Assembly (NCBI RefSeq): GCF_029278565.1
Contig: NZ_CP119559.1
Location: 186,001-250,000, forward strand
Source: Haloarcula halophila
Lineage (GTDB): Archaea; Halobacteriota; Halobacteria; Halobacteriales; Haloarculaceae
Length of the DNA stretch: 64,000 nt
Reading direction: 5' to 3'
The first letter of the stretch is position 1, and every line of letters begins with the position of its first letter. Below are positions 16,252 through 25,891 of this stretch, piece by piece. The notes below the pieces were generated by a model, which ran no database searches, was not told the origin of the DNA, and worked only from the letters and a program-made list of their open reading frames with translations. The position numbers and the translations under genes were made by a program.

Positions 16252-17058
16252 ATGAGCACCGACGACGACAGTGGTCGGATCTACGATCCACAGGCCCCCC
16301 ACGCGTTCCCGGACGAACGAGTCAACGATATCCTCCGAGCCATCGAGGAGAACACCGAGATACAGGCGTACTTGGAGGCCCAAAACGTCAACCCCGTCAC
16401 GCGAAAGCGGTACAACGACCACGGGCGGAAACACATCAGTATCGTCCGTAACCGGGCGCTGTGTCTCTACGATCTGCTCAAGCACGGGGGCGTCGAGTTC
16501 AACGGTGCTGCCGAACAGGGGCTGGACGAAGCCGACGAAGCTGTCATCATCGCACTCGCGGCGACGCTCCACGACATCGGCCACGTCGTCCACCGCGACG
16601 AACACCCGTACTACTCTATTCCCCTCGCGGCGGACCTGTTGGACGATTTCCTCACGGATTTCTACGATGTCCCCGAGGCGGTCCGCGTGAAGGGCGAAGT
16701 GTTGCACGCGATCCTCTGTCACCACACCGAAGAGACACCCCTGACACTGGAAGCGGGTGTCGTTCGCATCGCCGACGCCCTCGATATGGAACACGGCCGC
16801 TCGCGGATTCCCTACGAACGTGGCGGTCGCGGTATCAACACCGTCTCCAGCCAGGCCATCGAGCGGGTGACGCTCAAACCCGGTGATGGGTCCCCGGTCC
16901 TCGTCGAGATCGAGATGAACAACGCCGCCGGTGTCTATCAGGTCGACAACCTTCTGAAGGCGAAGCTGAACGATTCGGGGCTCGAAGAGACAGTCCGTAT
17001 CGTCGCGTTGAACGTCCACGACGGCGACGAACAGATCGTCGAACGGATCGAACTCTGA
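16252..17058 (+). CDS. HD-domain metal-dependent phosphohydrolase
   Basis: A 268-aa protein from the ATG at 16252; the longer frame only reads through the peroxiredoxin gene. The HD signature appears as NDHGRKHISIV (first His), ATLHDIGHVVHRDEH (the HD pair) and RIADALDMEHGRSR (the last Asp). The family hydrolyses phosphate esters, often nucleotides, using divalent metals; the substrate here is unknown. A C-terminal region of about 80 residues may be a small accessory domain. Proximity to the peroxiredoxin suggests possible co-transcription. Confidence 0.88.
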   Translation: MSTDDDSGRIYDPQAPHAFPDERVNDILRAIEENTEIQAYLEAQNVNPVTRKRYNDHGRKHISIVRNRALCLYDLLKHGGVEFNGAAEQGLDEADEAVIIALAATLHDIGHVVHRDEHPYYSIPLAADLLDDFLTDFYDVPEAVRVKGEVLHAILCHHTEETPLTLEAGVVRIADALDMEHGRSRIPYERGGRGINTVSSQAIERVTLKPGDGSPVLVEIEMNNAAGVYQVDNLLKAKLNDSGLEETVRIVALNVHDGDEQIVERIEL

Positions 17059-17111
17059 AGCGTCCTGTCGTCGACACAACCGTTTTATCTACCCACGCCG
17101 TAGCTGTGCGT

Positions 17112-17507
17112 ATGAGTCTCACGCCCCTCGACGAACGGCAGCGAAACCGGCACGAGACGGCGCGTGACGGGGCGTCGGCGGAGTCACTGTGGTCCCGGCT
17201 CCGCGCACGGGCCGGCGATGTCCTCGCCCGCCTCCCACTCACTCGTCGCCTGTTCGGCGCTACGGACGAGTCCACCACCGAGACGGCGGCGCTCTCTCGG
17301 GCCGACCCATCGGCACACACTACCCGTTTCGCGGTCGACGACCTTCTACAGCGGGAGACGCCTCTGGTCATGCCAGCCCGCGGAGACGCCAGCGAGAACC
17401 CGGTCGAACTCGACGTCACGGAGCACGCGGACCGCTTGACACTCTCGCTCGGCGCAAATCCCGAAGCGACGATCACGTCCGATACGTACTGGACTGTCGA
17501 GCCGTAG
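17112..17507 (+). CDS. Hypothetical haloarchaeal protein (131 aa)
   Basis: A frame from the ATG at 17112 with a good TATA-like TTTTATC about 28 nt upstream, fitting a leaderless transcript. The first 60 residues are basic (RQRNRHETARD, LWSRLRARAG); the rest is acidic with short beta-like stretches (LTLSLGANPEATITSDTYW). No family or catalytic motif is recognised. It ends just before tRNA-Gly on the opposite strand. Codon bias supports coding. Confidence 0.6.
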   Translation: MSLTPLDERQRNRHETARDGASAESLWSRLRARAGDVLARLPLTRRLFGATDESTTETAALSRADPSAHTTRFAVDDLLQRETPLVMPARGDASENPVELDVTEHADRLTLSLGANPEATITSDTYWTVEP

Positions 17508-17607
17508 TCTGCCCTTTCCAGAGCCCGGTTCTTCGCTGTCGATCGGGTCTCTGTAATCCGACTCGCCGGAGGATACGTTCGCTCGTCACGTCTGTTTCTC
17601 GCAGAAT

Positions 17608-17677
17608 GCGGCGACCGGGATTTGAACCCGGGCCATGAGCTTGGAAGGCTCAGGTCCTACCACTAGACCACCGCCGC
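17608..17677 (-). tRNA. tRNA-Gly (anticodon TCC)
   Basis: The minus-strand cloverleaf has acceptor GCGGCGG/TCGCCGC, anticodon stem TGAGC/GCTCA around CTTCCAA, and T arm CCGGG-TTCAAAT-CCCGG. Anticodon TCC reads GGA (and by wobble GGG). It has no intron and no encoded CCA. Confidence 0.95.
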
Positions 17678-17733
17678 GTACTCCTCCGCTGGCGGATCGC
17701 AAGCGGAAGCAACCGACCGTAGACGCACGGTGA

Positions 17734-18399
17734 TTAAGGACTTTTCCCTTCGGGCTCGACGACGGCGTAGCAGTTCCCGCTGGATACGTCGAACGAGACC
17801 GTCCGAAGCGGGCTCTCTTCGAGGACACGCTCGAACTCGCTGGGTGCGTAGATATGGTAGAACCGCGGCACCGTCTCGCCGCCCGGCAGTGTCCAGTCGA
17901 CCGTCGTGTCGAACCCGGAGTCGGCGTCGGCGGGCGCGTCGAACCGGTCGTGGGCGGTACTCCAGACGCTGACCAGCGCGCGCCCGGCCGGGGAGAGCAC
18001 ACGGGCCAGTTCCGAGAGGCTCGCCTGTCTGGCACGCGCTGACGGGAGGTGATGGAGCGTCGCGACGTAGACGGCGAGCGCGACCGAACGTGGCCTCAGC
18101 GGGAGCCGCGAGGCGTCGCCACAGAGGAGCGCAACAGTCTCGGGGACGCGGTCGACGGCGACGGAGAGCAGTTCCCGGCTCGCGTCCACCCCGACGACAC
18201 GCGGCGCGACGGCCGCGAGCAACTCCGCGTGCCGACCGTTACCACAGCCGAGGTCGAGGGCCGTCCCATCCTCGACGCGGTCCCCGTACTCGTCGACGAA
18301 CGACTCGACCTCCGGCCAGGCGTACTCGCGTGTCTTCGCGAAGTGTGACCCGATGGTCTCGTAGGTTTCGCGGACCGTTCGACGGGAGTGATCGATCAC
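17734..18399 (-). CDS. SAM-dependent methyltransferase, Trm9/ALKBH8-like
   Basis: A 221-aa class I methyltransferase. Motif I is ALDLGCGNGRHAELL (residue 47 on), the acidic loop is VVGVDASRELL, and motif IV is VALAVYVATLHHLPS. The N-terminus (VRETYETIGSHFAKTREYAWPEVESF) closely resembles Trm9/ALKBH8 enzymes, which methylate carboxymethyluridine at the tRNA wobble position. A tRNA-modification role is therefore a reasonable inference, not proof. It stands alone between tRNA-Gly and tyrS. Confidence 0.85.
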   Translation of the reverse strand: MIDHSRRTVRETYETIGSHFAKTREYAWPEVESFVDEYGDRVEDGTALDLGCGNGRHAELLAAVAPRVVGVDASRELLSVAVDRVPETVALLCGDASRLPLRPRSVALAVYVATLHHLPSARARQASLSELARVLSPAGRALVSVWSTAHDRFDAPADADSGFDTTVDWTLPGGETVPRFYHIYAPSEFERVLEESPLRTVSFDVSSGNCYAVVEPEGKSP

Positions 18400-18493
18400 G
18401 GTTCGGTCTCTAGTCTGTTGTCCGTCAACGGTGGCTTACCGCTTTCGACCCGACGAGGGGAGTCGTCGCTCGCTGGACACACTGGTCCGGTCG

Positions 18494-19531
18494 CTATTGG
18501 TCGTACTTCTCTGGGTACGCGGCTGCGAGCAGTTCCGGGTTCGCGTCGAGGCGCTCCCGGATCGGGTCGATGACCGCGGAGATAGCGGCCGCGGCGGCCG
18601 GCTTCAGGTCCGCCGGGTGGAGGTCGCCGCTCAGGAAGTTCGCTTCCAGGTCGTCGTAGCTTCCGTAGACGAGGTCGCCGCCGTACTCCTCGGGGCGCTC
18701 GATCACGAGGTCCTCGCCACGTTCGGCCAGCACCGGGAAGACGAGGTACTCCAGGTACTCCAATACGCCGTTGTCCTCGGCCTCGCCCTGGGGGCAGTAG
18801 GCCTGGCCGATCTTCTCCTCGACGACATCGGGCGCGTCGTTGAGGTTGACCTTCGAACTCGCGTCCGAGGCGCTCATCTTGCCGCCGGAGAGGCCCGAGA
18901 GCAGCGGGGCGAACAGACAGACGGGCGACTCGCCGCCGTGGTCCGGGAGGACCTCACGGGAGAGCATGTAGATGCCGCGCTGGTCGATCCCGCCGTAGGC
19001 GATGTCGGCGTCGAGCGCCTTCACGTCCAGCGTCTGCATCAGTGGGTAGATGAGGCCGCCGAGGTTGGGGCTCTCGGATTCGCGGACGACCTCGCTTGCG
19101 GCCCGCTGTGAGCGGGCGATGGTCGTCTCCGCAGCCATGCGATACATCTCTAGGGAGTACTCCTCGTCGAGTTGGAAGTCGGTCCCGCGGACGAACTCGA
19201 TGTCGTCGGGGTCGGCACCGGCCGCTTCGATCATCCCCTCGATAGCGACCTCGTAGTACTCGGAGCGTGCGTCCAGCAGGTCGAAGGGGCTCTTCTCGTC
19301 GTCCAAGTGGGCGTGGAGGTCGGCGATCAACACCGTCACGTCGATGCCAGCCTGCAGGAAATCCGCGAGCTTTCGCATCGTCGTGAAGTGGCCGATGTGC
19401 ATCTCGCCGGTCGGCGCGTAGCCGATGTAGGCCGACGGGTCGCCGTCCTCGAACAGCGCCGCGAGTTCGTCCTCGGTGACGACCTCCCGCGTGTGGCGGG
19501 TCGTCAGGGCGAGGCGCTCGTCAGTATCCAT
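18494..19531 (-). CDS. tyrS: Tyrosine--tRNA ligase
   Basis: A 345-aa class Ic aminoacyl-tRNA synthetase of the compact archaeal type. The HIGH motif is H45-I-G-H48 in PTGEMHIGHF and the second ATP motif is GKMSAS. Tyrosine-binding elements (AYIGYAPTG, YPLMQTLDV, YGGIDQRG) are present. The length matches archaeal TyrRS, which lacks the bacterial S4 domain. It charges tRNA-Tyr in the cytoplasm. The next gene in the same direction lies 49 nt upstream and appears unrelated. Confidence 0.97.
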   Translation of the reverse strand: MDTDERLALTTRHTREVVTEDELAALFEDGDPSAYIGYAPTGEMHIGHFTTMRKLADFLQAGIDVTVLIADLHAHLDDEKSPFDLLDARSEYYEVAIEGMIEAAGADPDDIEFVRGTDFQLDEEYSLEMYRMAAETTIARSQRAASEVVRESESPNLGGLIYPLMQTLDVKALDADIAYGGIDQRGIYMLSREVLPDHGGESPVCLFAPLLSGLSGGKMSASDASSKVNLNDAPDVVEEKIGQAYCPQGEAEDNGVLEYLEYLVFPVLAERGEDLVIERPEEYGGDLVYGSYDDLEANFLSGDLHPADLKPAAAAAISAVIDPIRERLDANPELLAAAYPEKYDQ

Positions 19532-19579
19532 ACGGCCCGGTCCCCGCTCGGAGGAGTAAAACGTTCCTGTGTGGAGTCG

Positions 19580-20257
19580 TCAGGCCGACCCCGCGCTGTC
19601 GTCCGCCCCTCGGCTGGCTTCGGTATACCCCCGTGCGAACAGATAGAACGCGGCCACCTGGCCGTAGAAGACGAACACGGCACCGACGAGGATGACGGTG
19701 AGGACGGTCCCGACGCCGGTGACGACTATGAGGGCGACGTACGCCTCGATCACGGCGACGACGTAGATCGGACGGCGACCGGCGGCAGCGATCTCTCGGC
19801 GGTCGAAGGCAGCCCGGAGCCGACCCGTCCGTGCCAGCCTGGTCAACGCTGCCGGCACCAAGTAGACCGCGGCGACGAACGTCAGGGCCGAGAGGGCCAT
19901 GAGCACCCAGCCGAGGGCCTCGACGGTCGCACCCAGATCGGTGCCGCCGAGACTGGAGAAGACGCCGTAGCCGGAGACGACGAACCCGGCGAACAACAGC
20001 CACACCGGGAGGAGTGCGTAGGCGACCTGGACGGCGATCGCTCGGGCGCCGTCGACGAACAGGTCAGACCAGCCGTCGAAAGCCGGCGGGCGGTCCTGGC
20101 CCAAGCTCGTCGTCCGGAGAACGCGAAGTAGGTACCCCTGGAGCGGGATCAGGGGGACGAACGTCACCGCACCGACCAGTGTCAGCACGCTCCCGATCGC
20201 GACGGTCTTGAGCCAGCCCGGCCCGCGCTGTGGGTATCGGAGTGCGTCGGCGAGCAT
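19580..20257 (-). CDS. DUF4013 membrane protein
   Basis: The ATG at 20257 gives a 225-aa protein beginning MLADALRYPQRGPGWLKTV, the usual start of DUF4013 proteins; a TATA-like AGATAAG about 32 nt upstream supports it over the longer frame from 20314. It has about five hydrophobic helices and the family's FDGWSDLFVDG loop before the second core helix pair. DUF4013 proteins are common in archaea and have no known activity. It lies upstream of tyrS with a 48-nt gap. Confidence 0.8.
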   Translation of the reverse strand: MLADALRYPQRGPGWLKTVAIGSVLTLVGAVTFVPLIPLQGYLLRVLRTTSLGQDRPPAFDGWSDLFVDGARAIAVQVAYALLPVWLLFAGFVVSGYGVFSSLGGTDLGATVEALGWVLMALSALTFVAAVYLVPAALTRLARTGRLRAAFDRREIAAAGRRPIYVVAVIEAYVALIVVTGVGTVLTVILVGAVFVFYGQVAAFYLFARGYTEASRGADDSAGSA

Positions 20258-20343
20258 CGGTACACGCTGCTCGATGGATCGACTTATCTCCCGTGGTCGG
20301 TCGAAGGACAACACCGAAGCCGTTCCAGCGCCACTGTGTGGGT

Positions 20344-20949
20344 ATGTCCCGCAGCCGGCACGGACTCGCGGTTGTCCCCCTCGTGATCCTGTTGGTCACT
20401 GCCGGCTGTAGCCAGTTCGTCGGCAGTGAGACACGGCCGGCCTCGGAGTCAGCGGTAACACCGGCCCCCGTACCGACGATGACGGCGGCGGAACCCAATG
20501 GACCCAGCCCCCAGTACGAGTACTGGGGGAGTATCACCGCCACCAGTGACGAACGCGACCGGACGCGGCTGTACTCGCTCGAACCGAACTGCGACCGACC
20601 GCCGGGACTGGTCATCCACATCCAGGTGTCTGCGCTCCGGACCGACGACCCGGACACCCACGAGGGGATCAACACGACCTGGCGGTTCGCGGCGCCGTCG
20701 AACCGCGGCTCGTTCCAGTCCTACGAGTCGTTCATCGACGTGCTGACCGAGGAGTACCGGCCCCTGTTGGACGCCGAATCGGTCACGTATGGCCCCATCG
20801 AACGCGATAGCGCGCGGGGGACCGCACGCCGGAACGTCACCGTCAGGACGTCCAACGGCACTGTCCAGCGCTACCGGTGGATCGTCGAGAAACAGACGAC
20901 CGTCCCCTACGAGGGCTGTTGGATGACGACCGGCGTCGTCGAGACGTAG
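20344..20949 (+). CDS. Hypothetical secreted lipoprotein
   Basis: A 201-aa protein from the ATG at 20344; the longer frame starts inside the neighbouring gene's 5' region. A signal peptide (SRHGLAVVPLVILLVTAGC) ends in a lipobox with Cys22, predicting a lipid-anchored extracellular protein. A short Pro/Thr/Ala linker leads to a beta-rich domain with two Cys (SLEPNC, YEGCW) that could form a disulfide. No family is recognised. It converges exactly on the MFS gene. Confidence 0.75.
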   Translation: MSRSRHGLAVVPLVILLVTAGCSQFVGSETRPASESAVTPAPVPTMTAAEPNGPSPQYEYWGSITATSDERDRTRLYSLEPNCDRPPGLVIHIQVSALRTDDPDTHEGINTTWRFAAPSNRGSFQSYESFIDVLTEEYRPLLDAESVTYGPIERDSARGTARRNVTVRTSNGTVQRYRWIVEKQTTVPYEGCWMTTGVVET

Positions 20950-22191
20950 CTACTCCGGCGGTGCGTTCTCGACCAGGGACGAGAGCGCACCGGTCTCGCC
21001 GTAGATACTGCCGACCAGCAGTACCGCGGCCGCCAGGGGAACGACGGCGCAGGTGACGTACACCGGGACGAAGCCGAGCGTATCCACGACGGGTAGCGAC
21101 ACCAGCGGCCCGAGCGCACCGCCGAAATCGCCCAGGACGTTGTTCGTCGCGGTCGCCCGGCCCATCCGCTCGGCTGGCGTGAGATCGGCGAGCAGCGCGA
21201 TCAATGGGCCGCTGGTCCCGCCCTGTCCGGCTCCGATGAACAGACAGGACAACGCCAGGACCGACAGCGACTGAGCGAACACGAGCGCGACGAAGCCGGC
21301 GAACGAGACCGCGAGAAAGGCCAGGAGGACCGGGAGGCGACCGGAATCGCCGTCGCTGAGTTTCCCGCCGCCCAGCATGAACACCGACGCGGCGGCGACG
21401 GTCAGTCCCATGAACAGCCCCGATGTCCCCTGTGGGCCGTACCCCCAGATCAGCAGGTCCCTGGCGTCGACGAGCAACACGAGCGTCGAGAACAGCGCGC
21501 CCAGATACGCGAAGTAGAGGCCGAAGTTGACGAGTCCGACGGTCAACGTCGTCGCGCTCCGTTCGATCTCCCAGGGAGCGACGTTCCCCCGCGTTCCGTC
21601 GACGTGTGTCTCCGGGACCAGCCGGTAGGCGATCCCCCCGGCGAGCATAGCGAATCCGGCCGCCAGGACGAACGCCGCGGTCACGCTGTAGAGGTCGCTG
21701 ACGATCCCGCCCAGCAACAGCCCCACCGGGAACCCCAGCGTGATCCCGCCACGGACGACGCCCATGTTCGCTCCGCGGGTGTCGGCAGTACTGACGTCGG
21801 CGGCGATCGTGTAGGCCGTCGCGAACACGAGCGCGCTGCCGATCCCCCACAGCACTCGTGCCAGGAGGAACACCGGCGCAGGTGCGCTGGCGTTGAGCGC
21901 GACGACGTAGCCCATCGTCGCCAGCCCCTCGACGAACAGCCCGACGACGAACGGCGTCCGCGTTCCGGCGCGGTCGGTGAGCGACCCCGCCGGAGCGTTG
22001 GCGACGATGCGCGTGATCCGGTTGGCGCTGAGGATGAGTCCGACCACGAACGGCGAGATACCGAGCAACGCGCCCAGGTTCGGCAGGATCGGGAAGACGA
22101 CGCCCCCGCCGAAGCCCACGAAGAAGGTGCTCGCGATGACCGCCAGGACGACGGTCCGCGAACCGCTACGCTCGGGGACGGATCGGCCCAT
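20950..22191 (-). CDS. Major facilitator superfamily transporter
   Basis: A 413-aa protein with 12 predicted transmembrane helices. The loop between helices 2 and 3 carries the MFS motif A form (GSLTDRAGTRTPFVVG), and GGKLSDGDSGRLP repeats it in the second half. The pattern resembles drug/solute exporters of the DHA1 type (GGGVVFPILPNLG in helix 1). The substrate cannot be assigned. No regulator gene is adjacent. Confidence 0.92.
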   Translation of the reverse strand: MGRSVPERSGSRTVVLAVIASTFFVGFGGGVVFPILPNLGALLGISPFVVGLILSANRITRIVANAPAGSLTDRAGTRTPFVVGLFVEGLATMGYVVALNASAPAPVFLLARVLWGIGSALVFATAYTIAADVSTADTRGANMGVVRGGITLGFPVGLLLGGIVSDLYSVTAAFVLAAGFAMLAGGIAYRLVPETHVDGTRGNVAPWEIERSATTLTVGLVNFGLYFAYLGALFSTLVLLVDARDLLIWGYGPQGTSGLFMGLTVAAASVFMLGGGKLSDGDSGRLPVLLAFLAVSFAGFVALVFAQSLSVLALSCLFIGAGQGGTSGPLIALLADLTPAERMGRATATNNVLGDFGGALGPLVSLPVVDTLGFVPVYVTCAVVPLAAAVLLVGSIYGETGALSSLVENAPPE

Positions 22192-22286
22192 ATCTCCCCG
22201 AACGACCGTACGAAGTTAGGGATGTCGTTGCAGGCCGGCGGCGTCGAACGGAACTCGTTTCAGCGAGCGGTTCGACCCGATCCAGC

Positions 22287-22757
22287 ATGGCAGAGGAAGA
22301 ACGGATTCCCGACGAAGAGTGGCGGACGATCGTCGGGAACGTCCCGCTGGTCTCGGTCGATCTGGTCGTTCGACACGAGGGTTCGATCGCGCTCGGCAAG
22401 CGAGAGAACGACCCCGCGAAAGGCGAGTGGTTCGTCCCCGGCGGGACCGTCCGGAAACACGAGGGACTCGAGGACGCAGTCCATCGGATCGCCGAGGAAG
22501 AACTCGGCGTCGCGGTGGAGATCGAGCGCCGACTGGGCGTCTACGAGCACTTCTACGACGTGGCCGACGCCGACGTCGACGACGGGAAACACTACGTCCC
22601 GATCGGCTACCTAGTGACAGCGGACTCGCGAGCGACAGAGACCGACGACCAACACGCCGACATCCGCTGGGAGCCGATCCCGGTCGATGCCGGTGACCTC
22701 CACCCGTACGTTCGCGCGTATCTCGTCGACGCCGGCGTCGCCACCGACGCGGCGTAG
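22287..22757 (+). CDS. Nudix hydrolase, GDP-mannose hydrolase-like
   Basis: A 156-aa Nudix protein. The Nudix box region is GGTVRKHEGLEDAVHRIAEEELG. Compared with the canonical GX5EX7REUXEEXGU, the first Glu of the RE pair is Ile, a change also seen in GDP-mannose mannosyl hydrolases, and PGGTVRKHE resembles that subgroup. It probably hydrolyses a nucleotide sugar or other nucleoside diphosphate derivative with Mg2+ or Mn2+. Substrate inference is moderate. Confidence 0.85.
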   Translation: MAEEERIPDEEWRTIVGNVPLVSVDLVVRHEGSIALGKRENDPAKGEWFVPGGTVRKHEGLEDAVHRIAEEELGVAVEIERRLGVYEHFYDVADADVDDGKHYVPIGYLVTADSRATETDDQHADIRWEPIPVDAGDLHPYVRAYLVDAGVATDAA

Positions 22758-22821
22758 CCCTATTCCTCCGCCGGGGGACGGCGAACGCAGTACACAAGTC
22801 CGTCCAGGCCAACTCCTGAAC

Positions 22822-23256
22822 ATGTATACGGGGAAGCGAGAGACGGCCTGTTGTCTGTGTGGGAACCCGGACGTGGCGACGCGGCTGGACCTCCCGCCGC
22901 GGGCGGTCCCGATGTTGAAACACGCCGGCCCGATCGCCTGGCAGGACATCGTCGGCGAGGTGTCGCTGTACTTCTGTGACAGCGACTGGGAGACGGTTCG
23001 TGACCTCGTCCTGGAGACCGGGATGAGCCCGCTCTCACGGTGTAACGCGGCCCGTGCGGACTTCGACCTGCGGGAGGACTTCGAGGCGTTGCTCAACGAC
23101 GTCCGCGACGAGCCGGATCACTCCGCGGTCGAAGCGCGGATGCGACGGGAGGCCGAGGACGTTCTCGACTCCCCCGGAGACCCACACGTCGAGGATCGGG
23201 ACCTCGTCGAGGCACGCGTGATCACCTGGGTGTTCGAGGACACTGCCGAAGCCTGA
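22822..23256 (+). CDS. Hypothetical protein with Cys pairs, possible zinc-binding
   Basis: A 144-aa protein from the ATG at 22822; the longer frame runs back into the Nudix gene. Cys residues occur as CCLCG near the N-terminus, FCDSDW at about residue 52 and SRCNAA at about 73, compatible with one zinc site. The C-terminal half is acidic and helical (DFDLREDFEALLNDV). I do not recognise a named family. It lies between Nudix and asd genes on the same strand without overlap. Confidence 0.65.
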   Translation: MYTGKRETACCLCGNPDVATRLDLPPRAVPMLKHAGPIAWQDIVGEVSLYFCDSDWETVRDLVLETGMSPLSRCNAARADFDLREDFEALLNDVRDEPDHSAVEARMRREAEDVLDSPGDPHVEDRDLVEARVITWVFEDTAEA

Positions 23257-23320
23257 TCGCAAGCGGGCGTGGCGAGGCGTATCCAAACTGTTTTGACCAC
23301 CCACGGCCGTGTGTCAACCG

Positions 23321-24358
23321 ATGACTGTACGCGTCGGTCTACTCGGAGCGACTGGGGCTGTCGGACAGCGACTAATCCAACTGCTCGACCCCCACCCCGA
23401 GTTCGAGATCGCTGCACTGACAGCCAGTGAGGAAAGCGCTGGCAAGAGCTACCGCGAGGCCGCGAAGTGGCGCGTCGAAGCGCCCATCCCCGAGGCAGTC
23501 GCCCAGATGGAGGTCGGCGCGACAACACCGGAGGACGTGCCCGACGACGTCTCGCTGATCTTCTCCTCGCTTCCCTCCAGTGTCGGTGCCGAGGTCGAAC
23601 CCGACTTCTGTGAAGCGGGCTACGTCGTCTCCTCGAACTCCTCGAACGGCCGGATGGACCCCGACGTCCCGCTGACGATCCCCGAGGTCAACCCCGAACA
23701 CGTCGACCTCATCGAGGTCCAGCGCGACGAGCGCGGCTGGGACGGCGCACTCCTGAAGAACCCTAACTGCTCGACGATCACGATGGTTCCGCCGCTGGAG
23801 GCGCTGGACCGCGCGTTCGGCCTGACCGACGTGCGCGTCTCGACGCTGCAGGCGGTCTCCGGTGCGGGCTATTCCGGCGTCTCATCGATGGAGATCATCG
23901 ACAACGCCATCCCTCACATCGGGGGCGAGGAACAGAAGATGGAGACCGAGTCCCGGAAACTGCTCGGCGAGTTCGACGGCGCGGAGGTCCGTCTCCACGA
24001 CATGGACGTGGCCGCGTCCTGTAACCGCATCCCGACGCTGGACGGCCACCTGGAGAACGTCTGGGCCGACACCGCAGAAGACGTCACTGCCGACGCGGCG
24101 GCGGACGCGATGGACGAGGTCACCGGCGTCGACCTCTCGTCCTCGCCCGAACACCTGATCAAAGTCTTCGAGGAACCCGACCGACCCCAGCCCCGCCTGG
24201 ACCGCAACACCGAGGGCGGCATGGGCGTCGCCGTGGGTGGGTTCCGCGAGACGACCGACGGCGTGCAGTTCAACTGCCTCGCGCACAACACGATGCGGGG
24301 GGCCGCCGGCGCGAGTATCCTCAACGGCGAACTCCTCCTGCAGAACGGCTATCTGTAG
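23321..24358 (+). CDS. asd: Aspartate-semialdehyde dehydrogenase
   Basis: A 345-aa enzyme starting at the ATG at 23321. The N-terminal NADP-binding motif is VGLLGATGAVGQ. The active-site Cys is in NPNCSTI (about residue 150). The archaeal/fungal-type features (SGAGYSGVSSMEIIDN and the late catalytic His in LHDMDVAASCNRIP) are present. It reduces aspartyl phosphate to aspartate semialdehyde, the branch point to threonine, methionine and, via threonine, isoleucine. It is transcribed alone as far as can be seen. Confidence 0.96.
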   Translation: MTVRVGLLGATGAVGQRLIQLLDPHPEFEIAALTASEESAGKSYREAAKWRVEAPIPEAVAQMEVGATTPEDVPDDVSLIFSSLPSSVGAEVEPDFCEAGYVVSSNSSNGRMDPDVPLTIPEVNPEHVDLIEVQRDERGWDGALLKNPNCSTITMVPPLEALDRAFGLTDVRVSTLQAVSGAGYSGVSSMEIIDNAIPHIGGEEQKMETESRKLLGEFDGAEVRLHDMDVAASCNRIPTLDGHLENVWADTAEDVTADAAADAMDEVTGVDLSSSPEHLIKVFEEPDRPQPRLDRNTEGGMGVAVGGFRETTDGVQFNCLAHNTMRGAAGASILNGELLLQNGYL

Positions 24359-24410
24359 TCTGCCGCCCGTCTGACGGGGCTTCTTACTGCCTGCTGCCGA
24401 TCCCACGTCC

Positions 24411-24662
24411 ATGGAAGGGCGTGTCTGGCTCACGATGGCTGACCACTCGGCGGCGGAACTCTGTGCGCTAGAGGAGTGGCAACTGCTCGAAGAACAGTCG
24501 ACCGGTCCCGTCCCGGACGCGGCCGTGGCCGCTGCCGTCGAGGCTGCCGGCTACTCGGCAGAGGCCGCCGACCGCGCCGTCGAGTGGCTCTACGAGGCTG
24601 ACTACCGGCCCGCCGACGAGTCCGAGCCGCCGTCGTCCCCCGTACCGACATCGGGACGTTGA
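24411..24662 (+). CDS. Small acidic helical protein (83 aa), unknown
   Basis: A frame with a TATA-like CTTCTTACT about 25-30 nt before the ATG at 24411, fitting a leaderless start; Met9 (24435) is an alternative. The protein is Ala/Glu-rich and helical (AAELCALEEWQLLEE, DAAVAAAVEAAGYSAEAADRAVEWLY), with a Pro/Ser tail. The last part resembles a UBA-like three-helix pattern only loosely. No function is assigned. Confidence 0.55.
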   Translation: MEGRVWLTMADHSAAELCALEEWQLLEEQSTGPVPDAAVAAAVEAAGYSAEAADRAVEWLYEADYRPADESEPPSSPVPTSGR

Positions 24663-24689
24663 AACGGGCCGCGTCCGGAATCGGTGTCG

Positions 24690-25511
24690 ATGCGACAGCC
24701 AGAGCCCGCGGAGACGCTGACGGTCACCCGGGACCTCCCGTTTCACGAGACGGACCGGGGGACACTCCGTCTCGACGTTGTGGAACCGACAGACGTGACC
24801 GGACCGCTCCCGGTCGTCGTCCTCGTCCGTGGTGGCGGATTCCACGTGGGCGACAAAGGCGAGTTCGCCCGCCAAGCCATGGACTTCGCCGCCGAGGGGT
24901 ACGTCGCCATCGAACCGCAGTACCGCCTCGCCCCGGACGCACAGTTCCCCGCGCCGGTCGTCGACGTGAAGGCAGCCATCGAGTGGGTCCGCAGCGAGGG
25001 CGAGCGGTTCGGCGCGGACCCGAGCAGCGTCTCGCTGGTCGGTCACTCCGCCGGCGCGAACCTGGTCGCGATGGCCGGAGTCACGCAGAACGACCCCGCG
25101 TTCGAACCCGAAGCCTACCCCGGCGCGTCCTCGGCGGTCGACGCCGTCGTGGGCTACGCCGGCATCTACGACTTCCTGGCGGCGGCTCGACAGCGCGAGG
25201 ACGATCCCGACCCGGACGAACGGGTCGACGTCGGCTACCTCGGTGCGGCGGCGACAGACGACCCCGAGCGGGCCGAACTGGCCTCGCCGACGAGCCACGT
25301 CGACACGGACGCCCCGCCGACGCTGTTGGTCCACGGGACCGACGACGAGGTCGTCCCCGCCCCCCAGTCGGAACTGTTCCACGAACTGCTGGAACCGGTG
25401 ACAGACGCCGAACTCGAACTCCGCGAGGAGGACCACGCGTTCCCGTTTCACGGCCACTGCTACGACAGCGTGTTCGAGCGCAGCCGGGACTTCCTGGGGA
25501 AACACGCCTGA
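24690..25511 (+). CDS. Alpha/beta hydrolase (esterase/lipase-like)
   Basis: A 273-aa protein from the ATG at 24690 (a GTG two codons earlier is possible). The oxyanion-hole loop is VRGGGFHVG, the nucleophile elbow is GHSAGAN, the acid is in GTDDEVVP and the catalytic His in EEDHAFPF. This is the hormone-sensitive-lipase/BD-FAE-like pattern (YRLAPDAQFPAPVVDVKAAIEWV). It probably cleaves short acyl esters in the cytoplasm; the substrate is unknown. There is no signal peptide. Confidence 0.9.
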   Translation: MRQPEPAETLTVTRDLPFHETDRGTLRLDVVEPTDVTGPLPVVVLVRGGGFHVGDKGEFARQAMDFAAEGYVAIEPQYRLAPDAQFPAPVVDVKAAIEWVRSEGERFGADPSSVSLVGHSAGANLVAMAGVTQNDPAFEPEAYPGASSAVDAVVGYAGIYDFLAAARQREDDPDPDERVDVGYLGAAATDDPERAELASPTSHVDTDAPPTLLVHGTDDEVVPAPQSELFHELLEPVTDAELELREEDHAFPFHGHCYDSVFERSRDFLGKHA

Positions 25512-25555
25512 CCCGTCCGATCAAAGGTTTAACTACGCAGCCGAAGTGTAGCTAG

Positions 25556-25891
<336 letters not shown>

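Noticed and set aside
15243-16259. Extending TatA to a 338-aa protein from 16259
   Set aside because: The extra 249 residues lie antisense to the peroxiredoxin gene and have no domain; a TATA box about 26-32 nt before the ATG at 15512 fits the 89-aa TatA.
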